Counted from the stretch's first letter, positions 50,080 to 60,114 are shown. The stretch: DNA of 64,000 bases from Clostridia bacterium (GCA_017399265.1 JAFQDL010000005.1:21643-85642); one strand, 5' to 3'. Numbers and translations are program-made. Notes: generated by a model not told the origin, from the letters alone.

Positions 50080-50667
50080 TTACACAAAATGAGATATAAA
50101 TGAATCCCTATGTATCTCACATTTGCCATACTTTTTCAAATTCTCAATATGTTCTTTTGTGCCATAGCCTTTATGCTTGGCAAAATTATACTGTGGATAT
50201 TTCTTATCCATTTCTAGCATATACCTATCCCTTGTAACCTTTGCCAAAATACTAGCACATGCTATATTATAACTTTTTGCATCACCTTTGATAATATTAT
50301 CCATATTTTCTATTCCGTCCAACTTCACAGCATCAACTAGCAAAAAATCATATCTATCTGCAAATGTTTTAGCACAAAAATTCATACCTTTCTTAGTTGC
50401 AGCCAGTATATTAATATCATCTATTGTCTTTTCATCAACCAACTCAACATGATAAAAATAAGCTTTTTGTTTTATCTCATCATATAATTTATCTCTTTTC
50501 TTCTCAGTTAGCTTTTTACTATCATTTACACCTTCAATCACATTATTTAGCGGCATAGCGACTATTGCTACACTCACAGGACCAGCTAATGGTCCACGGC
50601 CCGCCTCATCAATTCCAGCAATTATTTTAATATTATCATTCAAATAGCTCTTATCAAAATCTACCAT
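50080..50667 (-). CDS. rnhB: Ribonuclease HII
   Basis: 195 residues. It cuts RNA in RNA-DNA hybrids and single ribonucleotides in DNA. GIDEAGRGPLAGP holds the catalytic Asp20 and Glu21; the third and fourth acidic residues lie in FLLVDAVKLDG and the KVTRDRYM region. The start is ATG at 50667, 45 bases after rbgA. Confidence 0.96.
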   Translation of the reverse strand: MVDFDKSYLNDNIKIIAGIDEAGRGPLAGPVSVAIVAMPLNNVIEGVNDSKKLTEKKRDKLYDEIKQKAYFYHVELVDEKTIDDINILAATKKGMNFCAKTFADRYDFLLVDAVKLDGIENMDNIIKGDAKSYNIACASILAKVTRDRYMLEMDKKYPQYNFAKHKGYGTKEHIENLKKYGKCEIHRDSFISHFV

Positions 50668-50712
50668 TTTATCCAGCCTTATTATTTTTTTGCATAATTA
50701 TGCAAAATCTTT

Positions 50713-51615
50713 CTAATCTTTTTTCTTCCTGTCGTTCTTTTTTAATAGGTTTATCTCTTTTACAGTCTCTAGTGTCAACTGACCGAATTTGCCGTGCCTA
50801 AAATCAGATAAAATTGCTTTACAACACCTATCGTAATCCATATCGCCGCCCTTTAGCAAATACTTTCTTGAATAGCAAATCTTGTCCATAATATCTAGAG
50901 TCTCATCTCCTTCAGTTATTTCGATATCATATCTATTAATTAATATATTTTTATCAATTCTACACACATCTTTAATAAACTCAAATGCTAAATCATTAAC
51001 ATCTAAGACATCATCTTTAATGCTACCAAGATATGCTAAAGTTCTAGCAACTCTATTATTATCAAACGCAGGCCATAATGTACCTGGTGTGTCAAGTATT
51101 TCAATACCACTTGCAATAGTCACCCATTGTTTACCACGAGTAACTCCTGCAATATTACCAGTTATTGTTTTAGCTTTACCACACAAGTTATTAATTAGAG
51201 TACTTTTACCACAATTCGGCACACCCAACACCAAAGCTCTAAGTGTAGCTTTTATCCCTTTTGCTTTTAATCGTTCAATTTTTGCAGAACAAGACTTCCT
51301 TATAAGACTCTCTACATTTTTTCCAAGTCCACTAGCGCATGAGTTCATTGTAATACACATTCTATCATCTTTAGAAAAGTATTGCATCCATGCATCTACT
51401 TTTTCTTTTTCAGCTAAATCAATTTTGTTAAACACGTATACAATTGGCTTATCTTTAATAATTTCTGCAAACTTTGGATTAACACAAGAAAAAGGTGCTC
51501 TACTATCCAAAACATATAGAACAACATCAACTAAATTTATTTCTTTTTCCATCATTTTCAGAGCTTTGCTCATATGACCTGGAAACCAGTTAATCAACAC
51601 TCTATTTTCTTCCAT
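50713..51615 (-). CDS. rbgA: Ribosome biogenesis GTPase (RbgA/YlqF)
   Basis: 300 residues. Circularly permuted GTPase needed for late assembly of the large subunit. The G4 motif NKIDL (about residue 61) comes before the P-loop GVPNCGKST (~132) and G3 DTPGTLWP (~175). NWFPGHMSKA at the N-terminus is typical of RbgA. It lies in the rimM-trmD-to-yraN block. Confidence 0.96.
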   Translation of the reverse strand: MEENRVLINWFPGHMSKALKMMEKEINLVDVVLYVLDSRAPFSCVNPKFAEIIKDKPIVYVFNKIDLAEKEKVDAWMQYFSKDDRMCITMNSCASGLGKNVESLIRKSCSAKIERLKAKGIKATLRALVLGVPNCGKSTLINNLCGKAKTITGNIAGVTRGKQWVTIASGIEILDTPGTLWPAFDNNRVARTLAYLGSIKDDVLDVNDLAFEFIKDVCRIDKNILINRYDIEITEGDETLDIMDKICYSRKYLLKGGDMDYDRCCKAILSDFRHGKFGQLTLETVKEINLLKKNDRKKKD

Positions 51616-51627
51616 TATTTATACACC

Positions 51628-52212
51628 TTAATCTTTTAAATTTAAATACCAAAGTAATTGTGCTTCATTAGGATAGTCAGGATATGCAAATTCATTTATA
51701 GCACACAGTTCCATACCCTGTTTATGATAAAATTTAACAGCGGAAGTATTAGTATTTTGACACTCAACCTTAAAAGTTTTGAATCCGCTATCTTTAGCCC
51801 ATTTTATTGCCATATCAAATAACTTTTGCCCTATTCCTTGCCTTTTGTATTCATTTGACACTCTAATATCCCACAACACAGCAATATCATCTCTACCCTC
51901 TAACATCCTACAATTAGCTGTTTTCGTCGCAACTACACAACCAGCAACTAGCTCATTTTTAGCATTATAAGCAACAAAAAACTTCCAATTCGTCAAATCA
52001 AAGATTTCCTTCCAATGCTCAACTTTTACACCAAAATCTTTATAAAATTCAGGCACATCTACTAGTTCAAAAATTATACCACCTAAACCATTATTTATTT
52101 TTTTTATTTGATATTTTTTATTGGTTGTATAATTCATTGAAATGTTTTCATATTCTTTTATATTTTCTAATGGTAATTCACCATATGTAATATTATTTTT
52201 CACGATTAGCAC
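51628..52212 (-). CDS. GNAT-family N-acetyltransferase
   Basis: 194 residues. The acetyl-CoA binding segment is visible as IRVSNEYKRQGIGQKLFDMAIKWA (about residues 118-140), followed by GFKTFKVECQNTNTSAVKFYHKQGM. The substrate is unknown. A short spacing to rbgA (12 bases) and to the pyrophosphatase gene (3 bases) places it in the operon. Confidence 0.9.
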   Translation of the reverse strand: MLIVKNNITYGELPLENIKEYENISMNYTTNKKYQIKKINNGLGGIIFELVDVPEFYKDFGVKVEHWKEIFDLTNWKFFVAYNAKNELVAGCVVATKTANCRMLEGRDDIAVLWDIRVSNEYKRQGIGQKLFDMAIKWAKDSGFKTFKVECQNTNTSAVKFYHKQGMELCAINEFAYPDYPNEAQLLWYLNLKD

Positions 52213-52215
52213 CTT

Positions 52216-52818
52216 CTAAATATTATTTTTTATAAAATCTACAACATGACTCTCATCATACTTTATCAATTCTTTGTCTTTATCAGTTATTTCTGTAAAG
52301 TATTTATCAATAACCTTGTATTTTGAAATTGAATTTAATGGATATCCAACATTTACAATTGTTGAAGCAGTATTAACCATATAGAAATCATCTTTACACC
52401 AAGTATATGTAGACTCTTTGCCATTGGCATCAATAACAGCTAATCCATAAACCCACTTACAATTAAGCCTACCATTTACTCCATACTTGTTGACCAAACC
52501 AATATAATGATTTATCATTTCTTCATCATTTAACGTCTTGCCATTTACCCGTCTGACAAACAGACCTGGCTGTGCATTATCAGGTACATTTTCCAAATAT
52601 AAAGAGTCGTCCATGCCCATACTAGGCATTTTTGTTTTATTATAGCATGCTCTAGCTTTGATTAGAGCATTCTCTATTGCATCTCTTCCATCTTCATTCA
52701 CATCTAATTCAATCCCTAAATCTTTTAATGAAAGCACTTCTATACCATAATTATTTAAGCCCTCAGAAAATCTTTTTGATTTTGTAGCATTTCCGGTTGC
52801 AAATACAATCTTTTTCAT
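52216..52818 (-). CDS. RdgB/HAM1-family nucleoside triphosphate pyrophosphatase
   Basis: 200 residues. FATGNATKSKRF at the N-terminus is the family's TGNxxK substrate loop, and MPSMGMDDSLYLENV stands where most members have the catalytic (E)DSGL. The usual GxxSARYAG block is replaced by PGLFVRRVNG, so this is a divergent member that may act on an unusual nucleotide or sugar-linked substrate. House-cleaning of deaminated purine nucleotides is the typical role. Confidence 0.75.
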   Translation of the reverse strand: MKKIVFATGNATKSKRFSEGLNNYGIEVLSLKDLGIELDVNEDGRDAIENALIKARACYNKTKMPSMGMDDSLYLENVPDNAQPGLFVRRVNGKTLNDEEMINHYIGLVNKYGVNGRLNCKWVYGLAVIDANGKESTYTWCKDDFYMVNTASTIVNVGYPLNSISKYKVIDKYFTEITDKDKELIKYDESHVVDFIKNNI

Positions 52819-52887
52819 AAAAACCTCTTAAAAATTTAATCAAAGTTAACACATTGTTTATGTATATTTATACCACATCGAGCATAA

Positions 52888-53574
52888 TTATTTATCACGT
52901 TTAGTATACTTCTCATAAACATCAGGTCGATATTTTTGAGTTTCAATTAATTTTTGTTCTTCTCTCCATTTGGCTATAGCTGCATGATTACCTGAAAGTA
53001 AAACTTCTGGGACACTCAAACCCATAAATTCCCTAGGGTGTGTATATTGAGGATACTCCAATAGCCCATCAGAAAAACTTTCCTCATCAGTACTATCTTC
53101 ACCATGCAACACGTTTGGAATATATCTTAGAACAGCATCTGTCAAAACCATTGCTGGCAACTCCCCACCAGTCAACACGTAATCTCCAATACTTACCTGC
53201 TCATCAACACAAAGATCAATAACCCTCTCATCAATACCTTCATAGTGTCCACAAAGCAAAACCAAATGTTCTTCTTTTGCCAAATCTTGTACCATTTTTT
53301 GATTTAACACTTTTCCTTTTGGAGATAAATAAATGACTTTAGATAGGTCTTTTTTTACACTTTGAATAGCATCATAAATAGGTTGTGCTTGAATTAACAT
53401 TCCAGCCCCTCCCCCAAAAGGATAATCGTCTACTTTCTTATGTTTATTGTTACTAAACTCCCTAAAATCGATTATATTTAAATCCACCAAATTCTTATCT
53501 ACAGCCTTCCCAATAAGACTGGTTTTTAATGGAGCAAACATTTCTGGAAATAATGTTAAAATATCTATTTTCAT
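52888..53574 (-). CDS. trmD: tRNA (guanine-N1)-methyltransferase TrmD
   Basis: 228 residues. It methylates G37 of tRNAs that read CNN and some other codons, preventing frameshifts. The trefoil-knot S-adenosylmethionine site is seen in LLCGHYEGIDERV and SIGDYVLTGGELPAMV. The ATG overlaps the rimM stop by 4 bases. Confidence 0.97.
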   Translation of the reverse strand: MKIDILTLFPEMFAPLKTSLIGKAVDKNLVDLNIIDFREFSNNKHKKVDDYPFGGGAGMLIQAQPIYDAIQSVKKDLSKVIYLSPKGKVLNQKMVQDLAKEEHLVLLCGHYEGIDERVIDLCVDEQVSIGDYVLTGGELPAMVLTDAVLRYIPNVLHGEDSTDEESFSDGLLEYPQYTHPREFMGLSVPEVLLSGNHAAIAKWREEQKLIETQKYRPDVYEKYTKRDK

Positions 53575-54068
53575 AAACTTATTTCCTCAAAAATTTTTCT
53601 ATCAATTACGACCACTTTTTTATCTGCATCAAAAGATAATATAACTTTTCTAGCATGAGGGAACAATATTTCTTTATCTCCATTTGCTACAGTTATAACA
53701 GAAGCACTTCCATAATTTTTGACTTCTGTAATTACACCTACTTCAACTTTCATTTTATCTATTACTTTTGATCCAATAAGATCTTCAATAAAGTACTCAT
53801 CATCTAAAAGCTCTTCTGTTTCTTCATACTGCACATAAATTGGTGTATTCCTTAAAACTTCTACTTGAGAAATATCATCTATTCCTTCTACTTTGAATAT
53901 AGCAAAACCCTCTCTTAAAATTACTTTTTCAATATTATAATTTTTACCTTTAATTATTACTACTGTCAAATCCTTTAAATCAAACAAGTTATAATTAGTT
54001 GGTTTTACTCTAAATTGACCTTTTAAAGCTTGTGGTTTTGTAATAATACCTATCTCAATATTTTCCAT
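53571..54068 (-). CDS. rimM: Ribosome maturation factor RimM
   Basis: 165 residues. N-terminal RimM barrel (GIITKPQALKGQFRVKP) and C-terminal PRC-barrel domain (DEYFIEDLIGSKV to IDRKIFEEISL). It assists assembly of the small-subunit head by binding S19. It is the first gene after the promoter at 54103. Confidence 0.95.
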   Translation of the reverse strand: MENIEIGIITKPQALKGQFRVKPTNYNLFDLKDLTVVIIKGKNYNIEKVILREGFAIFKVEGIDDISQVEVLRNTPIYVQYEETEELLDDEYFIEDLIGSKVIDKMKVEVGVITEVKNYGSASVITVANGDKEILFPHARKVILSFDADKKVVVIDRKIFEEISL

Positions 54069-54102
54069 AAATAATCCTTTTTTTAGTTAATTTTCTAATT
54101 AA

Positions 54103-54131
54103 AGTTTATCAAAAATATACAATAAAATCAA
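54103..54131 (-). promoter_or_regulatory. Promoter of the rimM-trmD operon
   Basis: TTGATT (54131-54126), 17-base spacer, TAAACT (54108-54103) on the minus strand, following the khpA terminator. Confidence 0.55.
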
Positions 54132-54144
54132 TATATTTATTAAA

Positions 54145-54174
54145 TAAAATAAGAGTAGCATTTGTGCTACTCTT
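54145..54174 (-). terminator. Terminator after khpA
   Basis: Perfect 10-bp stem AAGAGTAGCA/TGCTACTCTT (54151-54160, 54165-54174) followed by a T-rich tail on the minus strand. Confidence 0.85.
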
Positions 54175-54197
54175 AAAAACATTCATACTTATTAAAA

Positions 54198-54428
54198 TTA
54201 GTCGTTCACTTTTAAGATATATTTTTTACCACTTCTAGCACTTGCACTACGTAGTATAGTTCTAATACTAGAAATAGTTCTTCCATTTCTTCCAATAATT
54301 TTACCTATAGACTCATCATTAGCCTTTACTTTAATGATTGAAAGTTTTGGATTTGCTTCTTCTAAAACAACCTCAAATTCATCATCACCAACGACTGATT
54401 TAACTAAATATCTTACTAATTCTTCCAT
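54198..54428 (-). CDS. khpA: KH-domain RNA-binding protein KhpA
   Basis: 76 residues from the ATG at 54428, which has AAAGGAA upstream; an in-frame codon 21 bases earlier overlaps that site. The KH GxxG loop is GRNGRT, within SIGKIIGRNGRTISSIR. KhpA pairs with KhpB/Jag in many Gram-positives and affects cell division and small RNAs. Its place between rpsP and rimM is conserved. Confidence 0.95.
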   Translation of the reverse strand: MEELVRYLVKSVVGDDEFEVVLEEANPKLSIIKVKANDESIGKIIGRNGRTISSIRTILRSASARSGKKYILKVND

Positions 54429-54473
54429 AATTGTTTCCTTTCCAATCAAACATGATTGAACGATAATTAATTA

Positions 54474-54764
54474 TTATTTCTTTTTCTTAGTATCTGTCTT
54501 TGGAGCTCTTGATTTTTCAGGTTCCATTAAGCCACGTCTAACTAAAATAGTTTTAGCAGTTTCTGTAGGTTGAGCACCATTTGATAACCATTTTTTAGTC
54601 TTTTCTTCATCTAGAACGATTTCAGCAGGTTCAGTTAGAGGATTGAATGTACCAAGTTTTTCAATATATTCTCCATCTCTTGCTTTTCTAGAATCAGTAA
54701 CTACTATTCTATAGAATGGTGATTTCTTATCTCCAAGTCTTGTTAATCTGATTTTTACTGACAT
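54474..54764 (-). CDS. rpsP: 30S ribosomal protein S16
   Basis: 96 residues. [23 protein letters not shown] start, [13 protein letters not shown] and the [18 protein letters not shown] block are canonical. A Lys-rich tail ends the protein. It lies between ffh and khpA. Confidence 0.98.
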   Translation of the reverse strand: MSVKIRLTRLGDKKSPFYRIVVTDSRKARDGEYIEKLGTFNPLTEPAEIVLDEEKTKKWLSNGAQPTETAKTILVRRGLMEPEKSRAPKTDTKKKK

Positions 54765-54878
54765 TTCATTTTCTCCCTTTGTTAAATTTTAAAATCAATT
54801 CTTTATACACTCTGATTTATAAAGTGTTATATTTTAAATTTTAATTAATTAAATAATTAAAATGTAAAATCAAGTTTC

Positions 54879-56210
54879 TTAGAATGGCAATCCCATACCC
54901 TTTAGAGCACTAAGACCTTTGCCACCTTTTAATTTTTTCATCATTTCTTTAGTTTGTTCAAATTGCTTAAGCAATGTGTTTACGTCTTGAATAGTTGTTC
55001 CACTACCAGCAGCAATCCTCTTTTTATGACTTCCTTTGATTATTTCCGGATTATTTCTTTCTTTCAATGTCATAGACCGAATTATAGCTTTGATTTTCTC
55101 AATTTGCTTTTCATCAATAGAGCTTTGGTCGATTTTTAATTTACCAAATCCCGGTATCATAGAAAGCATATTTGCAATTCCACCCATTTTCTTGACTTGA
55201 TCAAATTGAACAATATAGTCATCTAAAGTAAAGGAATTCTTTCTAAATTTTTCTTCTAATTTTTTAGCTTCTTCTTCATCAATATTGGCTTGTGCTTTTT
55301 CAATCAAAGTCAATACATCACCCATATCAAGAATTCTACTAGCCATTCTATCTGGGTAGAATGCTTCAATATCTGTGATTTTTTCTCCAATACCGCAGAA
55401 TTTAATAGGCTTATTCACTACTTGTTTAATGCTTAAAGCAACACCACCTCTTGTATCGCCATCAAGTTTAGTTAAAATTACGCCACTAATATCTAAAGCC
55501 TCGTTAAATGTTGTAGCAACTGTTACACCATCTTGTCCTGTCATACTATCAATAGTAAGAAGAATCTCATTTGGATTAGTTATTTTCTTAATATCTTTTA
55601 ATTCATCCATCAATTCTTCATTAATATGAAGTCTACCAGCAGTATCAATAATAACAACATCAACACCTTTTTTCTTGGCATATTCAATTGCATTCTTAGA
55701 AGTAATCTGTGGTTTTTTAGTACCTTCTTCGTACACTTCAACTTTAGCAGTATTTCCGACCACCTTTAATTGATTAATCGCAGCAGGCCTATAGATATCA
55801 CAAGCAACAAGTAGAACTTTCTTACCTTGAGATTTCAACATATTAGCCAGTTTTCCACACATAGTAGTCTTACCAGCACCTTGAAGCCCACACATCAAAA
55901 TTACTGATGGATTAGAATCTAGTTGTAACTTTGCATTTGTATTACCAAGCAGCTCCGTTAATTCTTCATGAACAATTTTTACAACTTGTTGTCCAGGTGT
56001 CAAGCTCTTCAACACCTTATCCCCAACAGCTTTTTCCGATACTCTTTTAACAAAATCTTTTACTACTAAAAAGTTAACATCCGCCTCAAGTAATGCAACT
56101 CTGATTTCTCTCATTGCCTCTTTAATTTCAAGTTCAGTCAACTTTCCCCGTTTAGTCAATTTATCTAGTACGTGAGTTAGCCTCAAACTTAAGTTTCCAA
56201 ATAAAGCCAT
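54879..56210 (-). CDS. ffh: Signal recognition particle protein Ffh
   Basis: 443 residues from the ATG at 56210 (MALFGNLS), which has AAGGAG upstream; the frame extends 15 codons further into ylxM but this is not typical of the family. It brings ribosomes making membrane proteins to SecY via FtsY. The N domain is followed by the GTPase G1 GLQGAGKTTMCGKLA, G3 DTAGRLHIN and G4 TKLDG, then the Met-rich M domain (MGGIANMLSMIPGFGK, GSGTTIQDVNTLLKQF) that binds 4.5S RNA and signal peptides. Confidence 0.97.
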   Translation of the reverse strand: MALFGNLSLRLTHVLDKLTKRGKLTELEIKEAMREIRVALLEADVNFLVVKDFVKRVSEKAVGDKVLKSLTPGQQVVKIVHEELTELLGNTNAKLQLDSNPSVILMCGLQGAGKTTMCGKLANMLKSQGKKVLLVACDIYRPAAINQLKVVGNTAKVEVYEEGTKKPQITSKNAIEYAKKKGVDVVIIDTAGRLHINEELMDELKDIKKITNPNEILLTIDSMTGQDGVTVATTFNEALDISGVILTKLDGDTRGGVALSIKQVVNKPIKFCGIGEKITDIEAFYPDRMASRILDMGDVLTLIEKAQANIDEEEAKKLEEKFRKNSFTLDDYIVQFDQVKKMGGIANMLSMIPGFGKLKIDQSSIDEKQIEKIKAIIRSMTLKERNNPEIIKGSHKKRIAAGSGTTIQDVNTLLKQFEQTKEMMKKLKGGKGLSALKGMGLPF

Positions 56211-56211
56211 A

Positions 56212-56520
56212 CTACTCCTTAAAAATATCAAGTATTTTATTTTTATCAGTCTCATTTAGATTTAATTCTTCTAAACTACTTACTAATATATCATATTTTT
56301 TACAAAATCCTAACTTATCCTCGTAATTTTGAAGAATTTTTAATGATTCTTTCAAATTAAAGTTAACAGCTTGTCTAGAAATCTGATATATTTCGGACAT
56401 CTCTGATAAAGTTAAATTATTAATTAAATAATCTTCCAAACATCTCCTCTGCTTATCTATTAATAAAACCCCATAAGCATCATAAAGTTTTACGTTTTTT
56501 AAATTATTATCCAAATCCAT
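56212..56520 (-). CDS. ylxM: YlxM family signal recognition particle accessory protein
   Basis: 102 residues. A helix-turn-helix of sigma-factor region 4 type (LTLSEMSEIYQISRQAVNFNLKES) near residues 36-60. YlxM proteins act with Ffh and FtsY in protein targeting in Gram-positives. The stop codon is 1 base before the ffh ATG. The operon starts here from a perfect promoter. Confidence 0.92.
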   Translation of the reverse strand: MDLDNNLKNVKLYDAYGVLLIDKQRRCLEDYLINNLTLSEMSEIYQISRQAVNFNLKESLKILQNYEDKLGFCKKYDILVSSLEELNLNETDKNKILDIFKE

Positions 56521-56560
56521 AACTTCACTCCTTGTAAAGTAAAATTACTTGACAAGATGT

Positions 56561-56589
56561 ATTATATATCTTAAGACAATCTTTGTCAA
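56561..56589 (-). promoter_or_regulatory. Sigma-A promoter of the ylxM-ffh-rpsP-khpA operon
   Basis: Perfect TTGACA (56589-56584), 17 bases, perfect TATAAT (56566-56561). The -35 region and the sequence just past the -10 form an inverted repeat: TTGACAAGAT at 56549-56558 and ATCTTTGTCAA at 56579-56589. Confidence 0.85.
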
Positions 56590-56618
56590 TACTTTTTTAC
56601 AAAACTTTTAGAATATTT

Positions 56619-56645
56619 TAAAAAAAGAAAGGTAACAACCCTTCT
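56619..56645 (-). terminator. Terminator after the winged-helix/membrane pair
   Basis: Seven-bp stem AGAAGGG/CCTTTCT (one G-U pair) followed by seven T on the minus strand. It overlaps the stop codon of the gene at 56645. Confidence 0.65.
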
Positions 56646-57007
56646 CAACTAAAAATTGCTTTAAGAATAATTCCCACTACAAAAGAAACTATAGCAAGAA
56701 TAATTGTTCTAATTAACGCAGAACGCCAGCTTTTCTTGACATTTTGCCTTTCTCTTTGATAGCCTTGTCCTTTTTCTTTTAAGGATATCAAATATACTTC
56801 TTGTCCTTTTTTATCGGAGTGAATTACATCTATATAATCATCAAGCTTTAGATTATTCACTATCTCATCTACTTCAAAATCAGTGAGTTCTATTTTAGAA
56901 AAAACTTTGGTTGAAATATCTCTGGCGGAAAGCAAACATTTTCCGTCATTGTTTGAGCAAACCTCAAATAAATATTGCATTACAATTTTTTCTTTTTTAT
57001 TTAACAT
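56645..57007 (-). CDS. Small membrane protein with N-terminal winged-helix-like domain
   Basis: 120 residues. The first ~75 residues look like a winged helix (KEKIVMQYLFEVC, then FEVDEIVNNLKLDDYIDVIHSD...EVYLISLKEKG). After a basic Arg/Lys/Gln stretch there is one C-terminal membrane span (~97-118). It lies 4 bases from a neighbour with the same architecture. A membrane-tethered DNA- or protein-binding role is inferred; no family name is certain. Confidence 0.65.
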   Translation of the reverse strand: MLNKKEKIVMQYLFEVCSNNDGKCLLSARDISTKVFSKIELTDFEVDEIVNNLKLDDYIDVIHSDKKGQEVYLISLKEKGQGYQRERQNVKKSWRSALIRTIILAIVSFVVGIILKAIFS

Positions 57008-57011
57008 AAAA

Positions 57012-57392
57012 TTATCCTATTATCCAATAAACATAGCTTCCTAGAAATGCCCCAACAAAGCCAAAAATACACGATAGCATAGATACTAAAATCGCCAATT
57101 TGAAATAACTTTTGCTTGTTTTCTTTTTTAATTCGACCTCTTCATCAGCCACTTTTGCTTTAGGTAAAACACATAGACAAACTTGTTTTTCGTCACTATA
57201 TTTTACATCAATATAGCCCTGAGAAACAAAGTAATCTATATACCTTTTTAAAGTTTCATTATCCATATCTTTAGACACAGCCGCAATAATCTCTGCACAC
57301 TCCAGTATTGAATAACTATCTGCATTACACATTTGCTTTATCACTTTTAATAATTTTATACCTAATTTATCTAACACAATTAACCTCGTCAA
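57012..57392 (-). CDS. Small membrane protein with N-terminal winged-helix-like domain (paralogue)
   Basis: 126 residues. Residues 1-80 again look like a winged helix (LGIKLLKVIKQMCN, ETLKRYIDYFVSQGYIDVKYSDEKQVCLCVLPKAK), then an acidic/basic linker and a C-terminal glycine-rich membrane span (~97-124). It is 13 bases after yhbY and 4 bases before its paralogue, in the obg operon. Confidence 0.65.
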   Translation of the reverse strand: MTRLIVLDKLGIKLLKVIKQMCNADSYSILECAEIIAAVSKDMDNETLKRYIDYFVSQGYIDVKYSDEKQVCLCVLPKAKVADEEVELKKKTSKSYFKLAILVSMLSCIFGFVGAFLGSYVYWIIG

Positions 57393-57405
57393 ATTAATTT
57401 CTTAC

Positions 57406-57702
57406 TTATTTAGTTAAAACATGCTTTATTTTAGGCTTATCAGACTCTTTGAATAGTACTATTTTTGTTCCAATGATAGTCACAACCTCACATTCACATT
57501 TTTCACAAATAATTTCAGCAATTACACTTAAATCTTCTGAACAAGTATTTTGTACTTTTAATTTTATAAGTTCGTGTGCATAAAGATTGTCTTCTACTTG
57601 ATTAAGTACATTTTCTGTAACACCCTCTTTACCCACAAATACAATATCAGGTAAAGTTTGCGCCATACTTCTCAACATTATTCTTTCTTTTTTCGTAATC
57701 AT
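57406..57702 (-). CDS. yhbY: YhbY-family RNA-binding protein (CRM domain)
   Basis: 98 residues from the ATG at 57702, chosen because family members begin like MITKKERIMLRSMAQ; an ATG at 57726 that overlaps the end of obg is possible. VFVGKEGVTENVLNQVEDNLYAHELIKLKV is the CRM-domain core. YhbY associates with pre-50S particles. Its place after obg is common in Clostridia. Confidence 0.9.
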   Translation of the reverse strand: MITKKERIMLRSMAQTLPDIVFVGKEGVTENVLNQVEDNLYAHELIKLKVQNTCSEDLSVIAEIICEKCECEVVTIIGTKIVLFKESDKPKIKHVLTK

Positions 57703-57715
57703 AAGTTCTTTAGTA

Positions 57716-58996
<1,281 letters not shown>

Positions 58997-59003
58997 TTAA
59001 GAG

Positions 59004-59032
59004 ATTATATAATACATGCTTCAACTTGTCAA
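59004..59032 (-). promoter_or_regulatory. Sigma-A promoter of the obg operon
   Basis: Perfect TTGACA (59032-59027), 17 bases, perfect TATAAT (59009-59004), about 25 bases before the obg ATG. Confidence 0.85.
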
Positions 59033-59052
59033 TCCATTAAATAAAACAAAAT

Positions 59053-59679
59053 TTATTTAATTTTAGGACTTTTACAATATTTGCGTAATACACAACCTTC
59101 ACATTTCGGCGAAATAGCCTTACAATAATATCTACCAAACAACAGCAACAAATGATGAACATCTATCCATAGTTCTTTATTAAACAACTTTTGCAAATCT
59201 TTTTCTATCACTTTAGGATCTTCGCTTGTAGTAAATCCAAGTCTGTTAGATACTCTTATTAGATGTGTATCTACAGGGATTGCCGGAATATTAAAACCAA
59301 CAGCAAGTACAACATTTGCAGTCTTTCTTCCCACCCCACTTAAAGTTAAAAGATCTTCCATATTATTAGGGACTTGTCCATTAAAATTTAACAATAACTC
59401 CTTAGACAGGTTTATAATATTTTTAGATTTAACTTTAAAAAACCCTAAAGGCCTTATAATATTTTCTACATCTAGCAAATTAGCATTAGCTAAATCTTTA
59501 CAATTAGGATATTTCTCAAACAAAATTGGGGTAACCATATTCACCCGTTTATCCGTACATTGTGCACTTAAAACAACAGCAATAATCAATTCGAAATTAT
59601 TCCTAAAATTTAATTCACATACTGGTTCTTTTATTAAGTTACTCAAATTAATAAAAATCTCATTAGAAGTATTTCCCAT
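59053..59679 (-). CDS. nth: Endonuclease III
   Basis: 208 residues. DNA glycosylase/AP lyase for oxidised pyrimidines. The helix-hairpin-helix LSGVGRKTANVV carries catalytic Lys119; Asp137 is in IPVDTHLIRV. The C-terminal iron-sulfur cluster loop Cys-x6-Cys-x2-Cys-x5-Cys is intact. It stands between the obg promoter and the DUF3343 gene. Confidence 0.97.
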   Translation of the reverse strand: MGNTSNEIFINLSNLIKEPVCELNFRNNFELIIAVVLSAQCTDKRVNMVTPILFEKYPNCKDLANANLLDVENIIRPLGFFKVKSKNIINLSKELLLNFNGQVPNNMEDLLTLSGVGRKTANVVLAVGFNIPAIPVDTHLIRVSNRLGFTTSEDPKVIEKDLQKLFNKELWIDVHHLLLLFGRYYCKAISPKCEGCVLRKYCKSPKIK

Positions 59680-59770
59680 ACATTCAAATTTTATTAAAAT
59701 ATATGATTAAAATCAAGTAAAAAATTTAAATTTTATAAGTTTAATATTATTAGTGTATAAATTTGCATAT

Positions 59771-60031
59771 TTATGCAATTTTTACATAACTCACACGACC
59801 ACCGATTTTTTTCTCTACATATATATTTTTGAAACTACTTAAATGCAGATTATTAATATATTTAACAATTATACCGATTTCCTTATATTTAGCCTTCAAA
59901 GATATTCCACACGATTTTGCTATTTGATTAGGTGTAGGAACTATAACAACTTTTAATCTTAATTTCTTTAAAATATCAAACAATCTCATTGTATCCGTTC
60001 TGTTTGAAAAATGAACAATTATACAATCCAT
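59771..60031 (-). CDS. DUF3343 protein, putative Se/S carrier-like
   Basis: 86 residues. The pattern VHFSNRTDTMRLFDILKKL, VVIVPTPNQIAKSCGISLKAKY matches DUF3343, annotated as putative selenium/sulfur carrier-like, with a conserved Cys in SCGIS. Members are found next to cysteine desulfurases and YedF-type proteins. Here it is divergent from a cysteine desulfurase, 83 bases away. A weak inverted repeat (59763-59778) overlaps its 3' end. Confidence 0.85.
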   Translation of the reverse strand: MDCIIVHFSNRTDTMRLFDILKKLRLKVVIVPTPNQIAKSCGISLKAKYKEIGIIVKYINNLHLSSFKNIYVEKKIGGRVSYVKIA

Positions 60032-60114
60032 AAACTTTCACCATATTTCCTTATACTTCATATTATTAATTAACTAAATGTTTTGTTAACATAGAAATTA
60101 TAAATGGAGAATTA

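Noticed and set aside
59763-59778. Hairpin at the 3' end of the DUF3343 gene as terminator
   Set aside because: The stem is only six bp, overlaps the stop codon, and lacks a proper T-run, so it was not listed as a terminator.
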